Assembly: GCF_002083135.2 (NCBI RefSeq)
Contig: NZ_NBTM02000001.1
Coordinates: 1,488,001 to 1,552,000, forward strand
DNA: 64,000 bases
Origin: Aerococcus viridans
GTDB lineage: Bacteria; Bacillota; Bacilli; Lactobacillales; Aerococcaceae
Reading direction: 5' to 3'
The translations under genes and the position numbers were made by a program. Below the pieces are notes generated by a model. It searched no databases. It had not been told where the DNA came from and saw nothing but the letters and a program-made list of their open reading frames with translations. Positions 45,768 to 55,697 of the stretch are shown here, piece by piece (the first letter of the stretch is position 1; every line of letters starts with the position of its first letter).

Positions 45768-47105
45768 ATGAAAAAAACAATTATAAGTAGTCTTTTATCT
45801 GTAGCATTATTAAGTTCTTATCCACTAGTGAATAAGGTAGGCGCGAATACACTTGATGATGCAGATAATGCTGCTCAAACTGGCTCGAAAACGGTGGCTA
45901 GCGAAACAACGGATAAATCTCAAACAGGCCACGAAGGTATGGAACATGATGAATCTGGGGCAATTCCAGAAGGATTGGCAGAGGCAGAAAATCCAACTTA
46001 TCCAGAAGGAAGCGAAGTAACGATTCAAACCGATCACATGCCAGGAATGATGGGAGCTACAGGTGAGGTTGTGGGTGCCTTTGATTCAATTGCCTATGAA
46101 ATCACCTATAACGATACCAAAACAGGAGAGGAAATCGCCAATCACAAATGGGTTGTACACGAGGAAGTTGAAAATGCCCAAGACGAGCCTTACCAAGCAG
46201 GTGACGAAGTCGTTCTAGAAGCTTCCCATATGCCCGGTATGCAAGGGGTGACCGCAACTATTGATTCGGTAGAAGACACCACTGTTTATATGGTCACGTA
46301 CACGGATACAGAAACAGGCGATACTGTTGAAAATCATAAATGGCTAGTAGAAGAAGAATTAGGGGAAGAAGTACAAGACTCAAGCCAATTTTGGAGAGCG
46401 CGTACAGTAGAAGAAGTACAAGCAGATGTTTCCCAATACGATACATTAGAAGAACTTCAAAATTACGAAGTGGTTTGGGGAGATACTCTCTGGGCGATTT
46501 CTCAAAGTACTAATTTTTCAGTAGACGATTTAACTGAAGTATTTAATATTAAAAACGCTGATTTAATATTTGCTAACTACACACTTGAAAATCAACCATC
46601 ATTAGAAGATAGCTATGAGAACCAGATAATTAGCGAGTCCAAAAAAACAAGAGATATGGATAATATGGGAGATATGAAGCATGATGAGTCGGGAGAAATT
46701 CCAGAAGGCTTGGAAGAAGCTGAAAATCCGATGTACGAAGTAGGAGAATCTGTTATTCTTCAGCGCGATCATATGCCTGGAATGGAAGGTGCCGAAGCAA
46801 CTGTTTCTGGCGTATTTGCTACGACGGCTTATGAGGTTTCTTTCAATCCAACCAATGGTGGAGAACGAGTGGAAAATCATCGCTGGGTTATCCACGAAGA
46901 CATTTCTGAGTCAACCAAAGGCGCATTTGAACCTGGAGAAGAAGTGACATTAGAAGCCGACCATATGGAAGGTATGGAAGGAGCAACTGCAATAATTGAT
47001 GACGCTGTAACTACGAATGTTTATATGGTGGATTACCAACCAACAGATGGCGGAGCAGTTGTTCGTAATCATAAATGGTTTGTTGAAGAAGAATTAGCTC
47101 AATAA
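45768..47105 (+). CDS. Exported DUF1541/YdhK repeat protein with internal LysM domain
   Basis: 445 residues. A signal peptide (MKKTIISSLLSVALLSSYPL) is followed by two DUF1541 units, a LysM-like wall-binding domain (about residues 238-280, NYEVVWGDTLWAISQSTNFS), and two more DUF1541 units. Each unit carries a His-Met motif (HMPGM or HMEGM) and ends in NHKWVV-like strands, suggesting extracellular copper binding; DUF1541 proteins commonly sit in copper clusters. The start ATG 45768 has AAAGGAGAG and gives the signal peptide. It is controlled by a cop box and followed by the DUF305 gene. I infer a wall-held copper buffer. Confidence 0.85.
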   Translation: MKKTIISSLLSVALLSSYPLVNKVGANTLDDADNAAQTGSKTVASETTDKSQTGHEGMEHDESGAIPEGLAEAENPTYPEGSEVTIQTDHMPGMMGATGEVVGAFDSIAYEITYNDTKTGEEIANHKWVVHEEVENAQDEPYQAGDEVVLEASHMPGMQGVTATIDSVEDTTVYMVTYTDTETGDTVENHKWLVEEELGEEVQDSSQFWRARTVEEVQADVSQYDTLEELQNYEVVWGDTLWAISQSTNFSVDDLTEVFNIKNADLIFANYTLENQPSLEDSYENQIISESKKTRDMDNMGDMKHDESGEIPEGLEEAENPMYEVGESVILQRDHMPGMEGAEATVSGVFATTAYEVSFNPTNGGERVENHRWVIHEDISESTKGAFEPGEEVTLEADHMEGMEGATAIIDDAVTTNVYMVDYQPTDGGAVVRNHKWFVEEELAQ

Positions 47106-47174
47106 TCACTAGTGATACATTAAAATACCTACCAAACTTAAAGTTTAAGAAATACTAAAAAAGGACGGATACTT

Positions 47175-47633
47175 ATGAATAAATACCTAAAATTTGCCCT
47201 CATGATTTTAATTTCAACAATCATTATGTACTTTCTAATGTTTGTGAATGTCAATGAATTTGCGCACATTTACTTTAGTCAAACCCGTGTTTATATGGCT
47301 ATTTTGATGGGCGCAGTCATGGCTATCATTATGATGGGTTTTATGTGGAAAATGTATGATAATAAAAAATTAAACGCCGTTATAATGGGGCTTTCAGTCT
47401 TACTCGTGCTGGGATCGTTTGGGCTTATTCAAAACCAAGTTGGCATAGACGATACTGCTTGGATGAGAGCCATGATTCCACACCACTCTACCGCTATTAT
47501 GACTAGTGAAAATGCCAATCTCACAGATCCACGAGTACAGCAATTAAGCGAAGAAATTATACAAGCACAAGAAGAAGAAATTGCTAAGATGGAACAATTA
47601 ATTGAAGATATAGAAGAAAACGGAGAAGAATAA
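47175..47633 (+). CDS. DUF305 membrane protein, copper-associated
   Basis: 152 residues. Three hydrophobic helices (for example FALMILISTIIMYFLMF) precede a short DUF305 segment with the conserved MRAMIPHHSTAI His pair and an acidic helix EEEIAKMEQLIEDIEEN. The family is frequent in copper-resistance loci, role unproven. It starts 70 bases after the DUF1541 gene with AAAGGACGG and is followed by a terminator, so the two likely form one copper-induced operon. Confidence 0.83.
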   Translation: MNKYLKFALMILISTIIMYFLMFVNVNEFAHIYFSQTRVYMAILMGAVMAIIMMGFMWKMYDNKKLNAVIMGLSVLLVLGSFGLIQNQVGIDDTAWMRAMIPHHSTAIMTSENANLTDPRVQQLSEEIIQAQEEEIAKMEQLIEDIEENGEE

Positions 47634-47664
47634 ACATTCAATAAATTTAAAAAGTAAAAAAATC

Positions 47665-47711
47665 CCTATACACAAGAAGTCTATGATAACTTCCGTGTGT
47701 ATAGGTTTTTC
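47665..47711 (+). terminator. Rho-independent terminator after the DUF305 gene
   Basis: CCTATACAC (47665-47673) pairs with GTGTATAGG (47697-47705), then a T run. No gene is seen in 47712-47948. Confidence 0.85.
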
Positions 47712-47948
47712 TATTTTTCCGCTTTTTCTCAATTCTTGATTTCCTAAATACGATAAACAATTAAATTGCTCAATAGTGTTCATCATATTTAGAAAATATA
47801 ATTTTAAAAATAAGGAATTCTAAAATCAATAAAAGTAAATCAATGGTAACCTTATAATTAGTATTGGGTAAAGATAGGAAAACAAAGGCAATAATAGCTG
47901 GTTATATTTATTAAAAAAACAAGCTGGTTACATTTATTTAAAAAAGAC

Positions 47949-48006
47949 TTGACAAGAATGGTTTACAATAGTAAACTTATCTCAAACATTTACGTTTACG
48001 AATGTA
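47949..48006 (+). promoter_or_regulatory. cop operon promoter with two imperfect cop boxes
   Basis: TTGACA (47949-47954), 17-base spacer, TAAACT (47972-47977). TACAATAGTA (47964-47973) and TACGAATGTA (47997-48006) each differ by one base from TACAnnTGTA. Two boxes around the start point is the classic arrangement in enterococcal cop operons. Confidence 0.78.
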
Positions 48007-48027
48007 GACAATAAGGAGGGAAAGTGA

Positions 48028-48483
48028 ATGAGTACAATAGTAGTTAACCCTCATATCACAGATGCTGAATGGGAAGTTATGCGTGTAGTCTGGGCGAATG
48101 GTCGAGTGACTAGTAAAGAAGTCATTTCTACATTGGGAGAGAAAATGGACTGGAAAGAAGCGACAACCAAAACGCTCTTAGGTCGACTCGTGGAAAAAGG
48201 CGCACTGTATACAGAACAAGAAGGTAGAAAATATATTTATTCGGCAAATATCGAAGAGAAAGAAGCGGTAAGAAGTTTTACAAACAATATTTTCGATCGT
48301 ATTTGTCGAAAGAATGTCGGGAATGTAGTAGGGAGTATCATTGAAGATCATGTCTTAAGCTTCGATGATATCCAGCGACTAGAAGAAATATTAGAGATGA
48401 AAAAAGCTTTCGCAGTAGAAGAAGTGGATTGTCAGTGTACAGAAGGGCAATGCGATTGCCATTTACATCATCATGGAGAATAA
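48028..48483 (+). CDS. copY: Copper-responsive repressor CopY
   Basis: BlaI/MecI-type winged-helix repressor, released from cop boxes when Cu(I) displaces Zn. 151 residues: DNA-binding half ITDAEWEVMRVVWANG and the metal hook CQCTEGQCDCHLHHH at the C-terminus (CxC-x4-CxC), which is intact, with extra His after it. Starts ATG 48028 after GGAGGG. First gene of copY-A-Z-B, 12 bases before copA. Confidence 0.95.
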   Translation: MSTIVVNPHITDAEWEVMRVVWANGRVTSKEVISTLGEKMDWKEATTKTLLGRLVEKGALYTEQEGRKYIYSANIEEKEAVRSFTNNIFDRICRKNVGNVVGSIIEDHVLSFDDIQRLEEILEMKKAFAVEEVDCQCTEGQCDCHLHHHGE

Positions 48484-48495
48484 GGAGCGAAAAAA

Positions 48496-50961
48496 TTGGA
48501 GAATAAATCGTTTGCCATAGAAGGCATGACTTGTGCGTCTTGTGCGCAGACAGTAGAAAAAGCGGCAAAAAAAGTACGTGGGGTCACACAGGCTTCCGTG
48601 AACCTAGCAACAGAGAAGTTAAGTATAGAGTACGATGAACCAACTTTTTCGGTAGAAAATCTACAAAAAGCAGTGGATAATTCAGGGTATGAACTGATTG
48701 CCCAAGAAGGAACGACGCAAACCTTTGCAATTGAAGGGATGACCTGCGCATCCTGTGCACAGACAATTGAAAAAGCCGTCGGAAAGTTGTCGGGCGTAGA
48801 TAAAGCTTCCGTCAATTTAGCGACAGAAAAAATGCAAGTTTCTTATAACCCGTCAGCAATTTCAGTATCTGATGTGACTGGTGCTGTATCCAATAGTGGT
48901 TATGCAGCCGTATTAGAAACAACTGAGACTCAAGATAATTCACGAGCAGAGAAGCGTGAGAAAAAAGAAAAAAGAATGAAGCAACTTTCAAATCGTTTTG
49001 GGATATCCATTATATTTACAATCCCTTTACTAATTATATCCATGGGTCATATGGTCGGTATGCCTCTACCAAATATCGTTGACCCAATGATAAATGCACT
49101 TAATTTTTCTCTTTTACAACTTATTCTGACTTTTCCGATAATGGTAGTAAGCTGGGAATATTTCCAGAAGGGATTCAAAACCTTATTTAAAGGTCACCCA
49201 AATATGGATTCCCTGATTGCCCTTGGTACCGCGGCCGCTTTTGTATACAGTCTGGCAGCGACGATCGGGGCTGGCTTAGGTTACGGGAACTTTTCAGATT
49301 TACTTTACTATGAAGTGACTGGAGTTATCTTAACTCTTCATACGTTAGGGTTATTTTTAGAAGAGCGATCAAAGGGGCAAATGTCCTCAGCGATTGAAAA
49401 ATTAGTCAACTTGGTTCCTAAAACAGCTCGAGTGATACGTAATGGTGTGGAACAAGAGATTACTGTGGACGAAGTCGCTTTAGGAGATGTTATTCGAGTT
49501 CGTCCGGGAGAAAGTATGCCTGTAGATGGTGTTGTTGTTGAGGGACGCACTTCAGTCGATGAATCAATGCTGACAGGAGAAAGTATCCCCGTGGAAAAGG
49601 AAAGTGGAGACGAGGTTATTGGGGCTAGTATCAATAAAAATGGTTCCATTGATTACCGCGCGACTCGAGTGGGAAGTGATACAACTCTATCTCAAATCAT
49701 AAAATTAGTAGAAGATGCTCAAGGGTCTAAAGCACCTATTGCTCGAATGGCCGATATCATTACCAGATATTTCGTACCGATTGTTATAGCATTAGCCGTT
49801 TTAGCAGGGATTGCTTGGTTAATTGCAGGTCAATCTGGAATATTTGCTTTATCCGTTATCATAACAACCCTTGTCATTGCTTGTCCATGTGCCTTAGGTT
49901 TGGCGACTCCAACAAGTATTATGGTTGGAACCGGAAAAGGGGCAGAACATGGTGTCTTGATAAAAAGTGGTGAGGCGTTAGAAACCACTCATAATTTAGA
50001 CACGATTGTATTTGATAAAACAGGGACACTGACAGAAGGTAAACCTATCGTGACGGATATTTTGGTAACTCCTCTTATTACTAAAGAAAATCTTTTATAT
50101 TATGCAGCTTCCGGTGAAACAGGTTCTGAACACCCATTAGGCGAAGCCATCGTACAAAAATCAAAAGAAGAGAACATGACATTAGCTAAACCAGATCATT
50201 TTGAAGCGATTCCTGGACACGGGATTCGAGTTGAAATTGAGGGCAAAGATATGTACATTGGAAACCGTAAACTGATGCTAGAGCAAAAGATTGATTTATC
50301 AAGCATGGAAATAGAATCCGATCGTTTAGCAGACGAAGGAAAAACACCGATGTATCTCTCTGTTGATGGAGAACTAGCTGGAATTATCGCAGTAGCTGAC
50401 ACACTCAAGGAAAATAGTATGAAGGCTGTTAAAGAACTTAGAAGACGCGGTGTTGAAGTAATCATGATTACTGGAGATAACAAACGTACAGCCAAAGCGA
50501 TTGCTAAGCAAGTGGGTATAGACAGTGTATTAAGTGAAGTATTACCTGAAGATAAAGCAGAGGAAGTCAAAAAACTACAAGAGGCAGGCAAGAAGGTAGC
50601 GATGGTTGGAGACGGCATTAACGATGCACCCGCATTAGCTCAAGCAGATGTCGGAATTGCAGTTGGATCAGGTACAGACGTGGCGATTGAATCGGCTGAT
50701 ATTGTCCTTATGCGTAATGATTTAACCGCTGTATTGACTGCGATTGATTTAAGTCATGCAACGCTACGAAACATTAAACAAAACTTGTTCTGGGCTTTTG
50801 CTTACAACCTTGTAGGTATTCCAGTTGCGATGGGTCTCTTGTATATTTTTGGCGGACCATTGATGAATCCAATGTTTGCGGCAGTCGCCATGAGTTTCAG
50901 CTCCGTATCGGTCTTGCTCAATGCTTTACGGTTAAGACGATTCAAACCAGCAGTTGTTTAG
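48496..50961 (+). CDS. copA: Cu(I) P1B-type ATPase CopA
   Basis: Copper pump of the inner membrane. 821 residues: two N-terminal heavy-metal domains, each with GMTCASC, eight helices with the CPC motif (Cys463, Cys465), actuator TGES, phosphorylation Asp507 in DKTGTLT, and [15 protein letters not shown]-type nucleotide motif seen as SEHPLGEA. Starts with TTG at 48496, placed by AAGGAG nine bases upstream. CPC indicates Cu(I) export; in enterococci CopA and CopB have complementary roles. Confidence 0.95.
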   Translation: MENKSFAIEGMTCASCAQTVEKAAKKVRGVTQASVNLATEKLSIEYDEPTFSVENLQKAVDNSGYELIAQEGTTQTFAIEGMTCASCAQTIEKAVGKLSGVDKASVNLATEKMQVSYNPSAISVSDVTGAVSNSGYAAVLETTETQDNSRAEKREKKEKRMKQLSNRFGISIIFTIPLLIISMGHMVGMPLPNIVDPMINALNFSLLQLILTFPIMVVSWEYFQKGFKTLFKGHPNMDSLIALGTAAAFVYSLAATIGAGLGYGNFSDLLYYEVTGVILTLHTLGLFLEERSKGQMSSAIEKLVNLVPKTARVIRNGVEQEITVDEVALGDVIRVRPGESMPVDGVVVEGRTSVDESMLTGESIPVEKESGDEVIGASINKNGSIDYRATRVGSDTTLSQIIKLVEDAQGSKAPIARMADIITRYFVPIVIALAVLAGIAWLIAGQSGIFALSVIITTLVIACPCALGLATPTSIMVGTGKGAEHGVLIKSGEALETTHNLDTIVFDKTGTLTEGKPIVTDILVTPLITKENLLYYAASGETGSEHPLGEAIVQKSKEENMTLAKPDHFEAIPGHGIRVEIEGKDMYIGNRKLMLEQKIDLSSMEIESDRLADEGKTPMYLSVDGELAGIIAVADTLKENSMKAVKELRRRGVEVIMITGDNKRTAKAIAKQVGIDSVLSEVLPEDKAEEVKKLQEAGKKVAMVGDGINDAPALAQADVGIAVGSGTDVAIESADIVLMRNDLTAVLTAIDLSHATLRNIKQNLFWAFAYNLVGIPVAMGLLYIFGGPLMNPMFAAVAMSFSSVSVLLNALRLRRFKPAVV

Positions 50962-51045
50962 AAAACACGTAGCTTATCTGGGATTTAAACTTCTTCCTAT
51001 TCTATATAATAGGAGAAGATAAAAAAAAAAAAGGGGAATAAAATA

Positions 51046-51252
51046 ATGAAAAAAGAAGTCTTATTAGATGGCGTAAAATGTGCAGGTTGTGCGAACACGG
51101 TACAAGAAAGATTTTCAGCTATTGAAGGGGTTGAATCTGTAGAGGTTGATTTAGCGACTAAAAAAGCAGTACTTGAAAGTCAAACAGAGATTGATACCGA
51201 AACGCTCAATGCTGCTTTAGCAGAAACTAACTATTCAGTATTAAGTGCATAA
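51046..51252 (+). CDS. copZ: Copper chaperone CopZ
   Basis: 68-residue heavy-metal-associated domain with Cu site CAGC (MKKEVLLDGVKCAGCANTV). Delivers Cu(I) to CopY and the ATPases. It lies between copA and copB, as in enterococcal tcrYAZB-type clusters. Start ATG 51046 with AAAAGGGG. No terminator is evident before copB. Confidence 0.93.
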   Translation: MKKEVLLDGVKCAGCANTVQERFSAIEGVESVEVDLATKKAVLESQTEIDTETLNAALAETNYSVLSA

Positions 51253-51390
51253 AGTGCGAATACCATTTATTCATAGATAGTAGATAGAGATAAAGTATAG
51301 AACCCTTTTCATGAGAATTATATGCAGTGTTAGATGAGAAAGTTATAAAACTTTAAAATCAGTCTCTAATATAATAAGGAGGAATTAAAA

Positions 51391-53508
51391 ATGAGTAATA
51401 ACAAAAAACATTCGTCACATAGTCATCATAATCACGGCGACATGGATCACAGCAAGATGGACCATAGTCAGATGGATCACAGCAAGATGGACCATAGTCA
51501 GATGGATCACAGCAAGATGAATCATAGTGCGATGGATCACAGTCAAATGGATCATGGCGCAATGGGAGGGCATGCCCACCACCATCACGGTAGCTTTAAG
51601 GAGATTTTCTTGAAGTCACTCCCATTAGGAATTGCAATCTTACTCATTACTCCTTTTATGGATATTCAGTTGCCTTTCCAAATTATCTTTCCTTATGCAG
51701 ACGTTGTAGCAACTGTATTGGCAACAATTCTATACATTTATGGCGGAAAACCATTCTACATGGGTGCGAAAGATGAGTTTAATTCAAAAGCTCCAGGCAT
51801 GATGTCCTTGATTACTTTGGGAATAACGGTTTCTTATGCCTATAGTGTTTACGCAGTGGCCGCTCGATATGTAACTGGAGAACATGTCATGGACTTCTTC
51901 TTTGAGTTTACAACGTTAATTTTAATCATGTTATTAGGACACTGGATTGAAATGAAGGCATTGGGTGAAGCAGGGGACGCGCAAAAAGCATTGGCTGAGT
52001 TGGTGCCGAAAGATGCTCATGTTGTTTTAGAAGACGATTCGATTGAGACTCGCCCTGTATCTGAACTTCAGATTGGAGATGTTATCCGTGTTCAAGCAGG
52101 AGAAAATGTTCCAGCAGATGGTATCATTATTCGCGGAGAATCCCGTGTAAACGAGGCCCTCTTAACAGGTGAATCTAAGCCAATCGAAAAGAATGTTAAA
52201 GATCAAGTCATTGGTGGATCAACAAATGGTAGTGGTGTCCTATATGTAGAAGTAACAGAAACAGGGGATAAGTCCTTTATCTCACAAGTACAATCATTAA
52301 TTAGCCAAGCACAAAGCCAACCTTCTCGTGCAGAGAATGTGGCTCAAAAAGTAGCTAGCTGGTTGTTCTACATTGCGGTTGTAGTAGCTTTAATCGCCCT
52401 ACTAATCTGGACGATCATTGCGGATCTGCCTACAGCCGTTATCTTTACTGTGACTGCGTTAGTTATTGCCTGCCCACATGCTTTGGGTCTTGCTATTCCC
52501 TTGGTAGTATCACGTAGTACTAGTTTGGGTGCAAGCCGAGGATTACTGGTTAAAAATAGAGAAGCTTTGGAATTAACTACTAAAGCGGATGTTATGGTAT
52601 TGGATAAAACAGGTACTTTAACAACTGGTGAGTTTAAAGTATTAGATGTTGAACTCTTTAATGATAAATATACGAAAGATGAAATCGTTGCCTTATTGTC
52701 AGGTATCGAAGGTGGATCTAGTCACCCTATCGCTCAGTCAATAATTAGTTACGCAGAACAGCAAGGGATACGTCCAGTAAGTTTTGATTCGATTGATGTT
52801 ATTTCTGGCGCTGGTGTAGAAGGTCAAGCTAACGGACATCGTTATCAATTAATCAGTCAAAAAGCATATAGACGTAATCTGGATATGGATATTCCAAAAG
52901 GAGCAACCCTTAGTGTCTTAGTAGAAAACGACGAAGCAATCGGTGCTGTAGCTTTAGGGGATGAATTAAAACCGACAAGTAAAGCCTTAATACAAGCCCT
53001 TAAAAAGAACAAGATTCAGCCGATTATGGCAACGGGTGACAATGAAAAAGCGGCTCAAGGAGCTGCAGAAATTTTAGGTATTGATTATCTAGCTAATCAA
53101 TCTCCTCAAGACAAATATGAATTAGTTGAAAAACTTAAAGCAGAAGGAAAGAAAGTTATCATGGTCGGTGACGGGGTCAACGATGCACCTTCTCTTGCAT
53201 TAGCAGACGTTGGTATAGCTGTTGGTGCCGGAACTCAAGTAGCATTGGATTCAGCCGATGTTATCTTGACACAGTCAGACCCTGGCGACATTGAATCCTT
53301 TATCGAGTTAGCGAATAAGACGACACGTAAGATGAAAGAAAACTTGGTGTGGGGAGCAGGTTACAATTTTATCGCGATTCCAATCGCTGCTGGGCTCCTC
53401 GCTCCTATCGGCATTACCTTGGGTCCGGCCTTCGGCGCCGTCCTCATGTCCTTATCGACCGTTATTGTTGCCATCAATGCTATGACATTGAAATTAGAGC
53501 CAAAATAA
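51391..53508 (+). CDS. copB: P1B-type copper/silver ATPase CopB
   Basis: 705 residues. The N-terminus lacks a heavy-metal domain and has instead a His/Met/Asp-rich tail (DHSKMDHSQM repeated, then HAHHHH) that likely binds copper. The transport motif is CPH (361-363) rather than CPC, phosphorylation Asp405 in DKTGTLT, and GDGVNDAPSL. The CPH group exports Cu(I)/Cu(II) or Ag. Start ATG 51391 with AAGGAGG. Region 51253-51390 has no cop box, so it is probably cotranscribed from copY. Confidence 0.94.
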   Translation: MSNNKKHSSHSHHNHGDMDHSKMDHSQMDHSKMDHSQMDHSKMNHSAMDHSQMDHGAMGGHAHHHHGSFKEIFLKSLPLGIAILLITPFMDIQLPFQIIFPYADVVATVLATILYIYGGKPFYMGAKDEFNSKAPGMMSLITLGITVSYAYSVYAVAARYVTGEHVMDFFFEFTTLILIMLLGHWIEMKALGEAGDAQKALAELVPKDAHVVLEDDSIETRPVSELQIGDVIRVQAGENVPADGIIIRGESRVNEALLTGESKPIEKNVKDQVIGGSTNGSGVLYVEVTETGDKSFISQVQSLISQAQSQPSRAENVAQKVASWLFYIAVVVALIALLIWTIIADLPTAVIFTVTALVIACPHALGLAIPLVVSRSTSLGASRGLLVKNREALELTTKADVMVLDKTGTLTTGEFKVLDVELFNDKYTKDEIVALLSGIEGGSSHPIAQSIISYAEQQGIRPVSFDSIDVISGAGVEGQANGHRYQLISQKAYRRNLDMDIPKGATLSVLVENDEAIGAVALGDELKPTSKALIQALKKNKIQPIMATGDNEKAAQGAAEILGIDYLANQSPQDKYELVEKLKAEGKKVIMVGDGVNDAPSLALADVGIAVGAGTQVALDSADVILTQSDPGDIESFIELANKTTRKMKENLVWGAGYNFIAIPIAAGLLAPIGITLGPAFGAVLMSLSTVIVAINAMTLKLEPK
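51442..51561 (+). repeat. Four 30-base tandem repeats encoding the His-Met tail of CopB
   Basis: ATGGATCACAGCAAG plus ATGGACCATAGTCAG is repeated at 51442, 51472, 51502 and 51532; the first two units are identical, the last two diverged. Each encodes two MDHSx units. The copy number could vary by slippage without breaking the frame. Confidence 0.9.
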
Positions 53509-53574
53509 ACAGTTATTTGGTACATTAAATAATTGAATGACCTTATCGTGTAAAAATACAATAGTTTCACAGTT

Positions 53575-53618
53575 AAGGAAGAGATGAAATGATTTAAAAA
53601 ATCATCTCTTCCTTTTTT
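53575..53618 (+). terminator. Rho-independent terminator after copB
   Basis: AAGGAAGAGATGA (53575-53587) pairs with TCATCTCTTCCTT (53602-53614), then a T run. It ends the cop operon. Confidence 0.92.
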
Positions 53619-53639
53619 AGTTTATAAGGAGGAAAAATT

Positions 53640-54260
53640 ATGAGGCTGGTCCTTTTAGGGTTACCTGGTGCTGGGAAAGGCACCCAAGCTAAAAGAATCG
53701 CAGAAGAGTACCACCTGACGGCTATTTCAACTGGTGAAATGTTACGAGAAGCAACCAAGGAGAAAGATACATTCGGACTCAGAGTGCAAGAATATATGAA
53801 TAAAGGAGAGCTAGTTCCAGATGAGTGGATAAACTCATTGGTTAAGAGTCGCTTACAAGCAAAAGATGTTGAAAATGGCTTTGTTCTGGATGGTTACCCA
53901 CGTACCCTACAGCAAGCAAAAATGCTCGAAGCTTACCTACAAAGTCAGAATCAGAATTTAGACGCTGTTTTCTTTTTAGATGTAAGTCAGGATACGTTAA
54001 GACATCGGTTAGCGCAACGAGGGAATCTTCGTTCAAAAGAAAAACAAGGAAATTCCCAAATCGAATCAAAAAGGGGAAAAATTCGACTGGATGACAAACC
54101 AGTAGTGATTGAAAATAGGCTACACATTAATAAGGAATTAATGGAATCACTTATTCACTTCTACAAGGAGCGAAATCTGCTTTACGTTATCAATGGTGAA
54201 GGGGATTTTGACAATGTGTTTGACAATATAAATGAGGGTTTATTGTCTGTAAACAAATAA
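53640..54260 (+). CDS. Adenylate kinase-like NMP kinase, accessory copy
   Basis: 206 residues. P-loop GLPGAGKGTQ, STGEMLREA, and LDGYPRTLQQAK are those of adenylate kinase (AMP + ATP to 2 ADP). The lid region is short and carries no zinc Cys (RGNLRSKEKQGNSQIES), unlike the housekeeping Gram-positive enzyme, so this looks like a paralogue carried with the copper island. Start ATG 53640 with AAGGAGG. lgt follows after 71 bases. Its role here is unknown. Confidence 0.85.
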   Translation: MRLVLLGLPGAGKGTQAKRIAEEYHLTAISTGEMLREATKEKDTFGLRVQEYMNKGELVPDEWINSLVKSRLQAKDVENGFVLDGYPRTLQQAKMLEAYLQSQNQNLDAVFFLDVSQDTLRHRLAQRGNLRSKEKQGNSQIESKRGKIRLDDKPVVIENRLHINKELMESLIHFYKERNLLYVINGEGDFDNVFDNINEGLLSVNK

Positions 54261-54331
54261 CTACACAAATTGAACTTAAATTATGTGATTTAAAACAATT
54301 AACTAATGTAAGCTATGAAGGGGATTGAAGA

Positions 54332-55177
54332 ATGAATGTTTTACTTAGTGTAATCGATCCAGTTGCTATTTCAATTGGCCCGATAAAGATTTATTGGTAC
54401 GGAATTATTATTGCTCTAGCGATGCTGATCGGCATTTCATTAGCTACAAAGGAAGCTCAAAAACTGGGACTTGAAGAAGATACCACGGTAGATATGGCAT
54501 TATGGGCCATACCAATTGGCTTTATCGGTGCCTGACTTTATTACGTTTTATTCAAATGGGACTACTATATACAGAATCCGAGTGAAATCATCGCAATTTG
54601 GAATGGTGGAATTGCCATTTATGGGGGGCTAATTGCGGGTGGTCTCGCAGTATACTGGTTTGCAAGAAGAAAGAAAATGACGCTAACTCTTTTACTAGAC
54701 ATACTGGCACCTAGTGTCCTCCTAGCTCAATCGATTGGTCGCTGGGGAAATTTCATCAATCAAGAGGCACATGGCGGTCCAGTCACCCGACAATTTTTAG
54801 AAAACTTGTACTTACCGGAATTCATCATTAACCAAATGAATATCAACGGAACCTATTACCATCCCACTTTTCTTTATGAGTCTTTATGGAGTTTAGTTGG
54901 TTTCGCCTTGTTGCTCCTTTTGCGGAACAAGAATCAATTCCTTCGCCAAGGAGAAGTGGCGCTCAGCTATGTCATTTGGTATTCAGCAGGAAGGTTTTTT
55001 ATTGAAGGCATGCGGACAGACAGCTTATGGATAGGCGATTTCTTACGAGTTTCACAAGGCTTGTCCCTCGTTTTGTTCGTAGCAGCACTGGGTGTTTTGA
55101 TGTATCGCAGGTACTATACCTATCCGCCAGTACCCTATTATAAGGATGAGCCTAAACTGTCCAAAGCAGCAAATTAA
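54332..55177 (+). pseudogene. lgt: Prolipoprotein diacylglyceryl transferase interrupted by TGA
   Basis: 281 codons of an Lgt-like membrane enzyme, which attaches diacylglycerol to the lipobox Cys of prolipoproteins. The frame is continuous from ATG 54332 to 55177 except for one TGA at 54533-54535, where relatives have Arg in GARLYYV (a CGA to TGA change). Elsewhere the family motifs are kept, including [26 protein letters not shown] and [11 protein letters not shown]. Without read-through the product stops after 67 residues; a start at 54677 would give only the C-terminal part. Probably a second, inactivated copy carried with the copper genes. Confidence 0.88.
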
Positions 55178-55200
55178 GAAGGTGAAGATATGCTAGACAG

Positions 55201-55371
55201 ATGGAGTTAATTAACAGAGAGACCGACAAAGTGGAAATGGAAGGAGCATTGCAAGAGATTCTGGAAGAATTGGATGTGCCCTCTCCTGAAGAGATTTCAG
55301 ATCAATACACACTAACGAAACCTCAAAATCACTCCACAGGAGATCATGAAAAAAGAAGAGTCAATGAATAA
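55201..55371 (+). CDS. Small acidic hypothetical protein
   Basis: 56 residues (MELINRETDKVEMEGALQEI, then LEELDVPSPEE and a His/Lys/Arg-rich end), not recognised. It starts 23 bases after lgt; GAAGGTGAAG lies about 15 bases upstream. It may be a real small gene of the island or a remnant of a larger one. A strong terminator follows. Confidence 0.4.
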   Translation: MELINRETDKVEMEGALQEILEELDVPSPEEISDQYTLTKPQNHSTGDHEKRRVNE

Positions 55372-55392
55372 AGCTCTTTTTAGGTTAAATAC

Positions 55393-55439
55393 AAAAGCTG
55401 AATCAGAAAAAGTTTACGACTTTTTGATTCAGCTTTTTT
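55393..55439 (+). terminator. Long rho-independent terminator ending the copper island unit
   Basis: AAAAGCTGAATCA (55393-55405) pairs with TGATTCAGCTTTT (55425-55437), with an inner AAAAAGT/ACTTTTT stem, then T run. Confidence 0.92.
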
Positions 55440-55459
55440 GTCGATTATGAGTGTACTCA

Positions 55460-55522
55460 AAATCGACACAAGAAGTACGCTTGATTTGTGGTCTTCTTTA
55501 TGTAGTCTAGAAGTGTCGATTT
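55460..55522. repeat. 10-bp inverted repeat in an intergenic gap
   Basis: AAATCGACAC (55460-55469) and GTGTCGATTT (55513-55522) are exact inverted copies 43 bases apart. The gap 55440-55697 has no gene. It could be the end of a lost insertion element or an operator; nothing decides between them. Confidence 0.6.
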
Positions 55523-55697
55523 AAAAATAATTTTTGGAAGTATTTTTTTGTTTATTTATCTACTCACTGAGTGTAAAAAGAACACCAATCCGCTATGATT
55601 AAAATGTTTAGAACTAATCATAGAATTAAATTCTCAAGTATCATGTGAAATAATCAAATTATCAAATCAGTTTTAAGAAGAAAAGGGGGATAAGATT

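Noticed and set aside
47598-47786. 62-codon minus-strand frame over the DUF305 terminator
   Set aside because: It spans a clear terminator and has no ribosome site.
51442-51561. CRISPR-like array
   Set aside because: The repeats are contiguous, in frame and encode the His/Met tail of CopB; no spacers.
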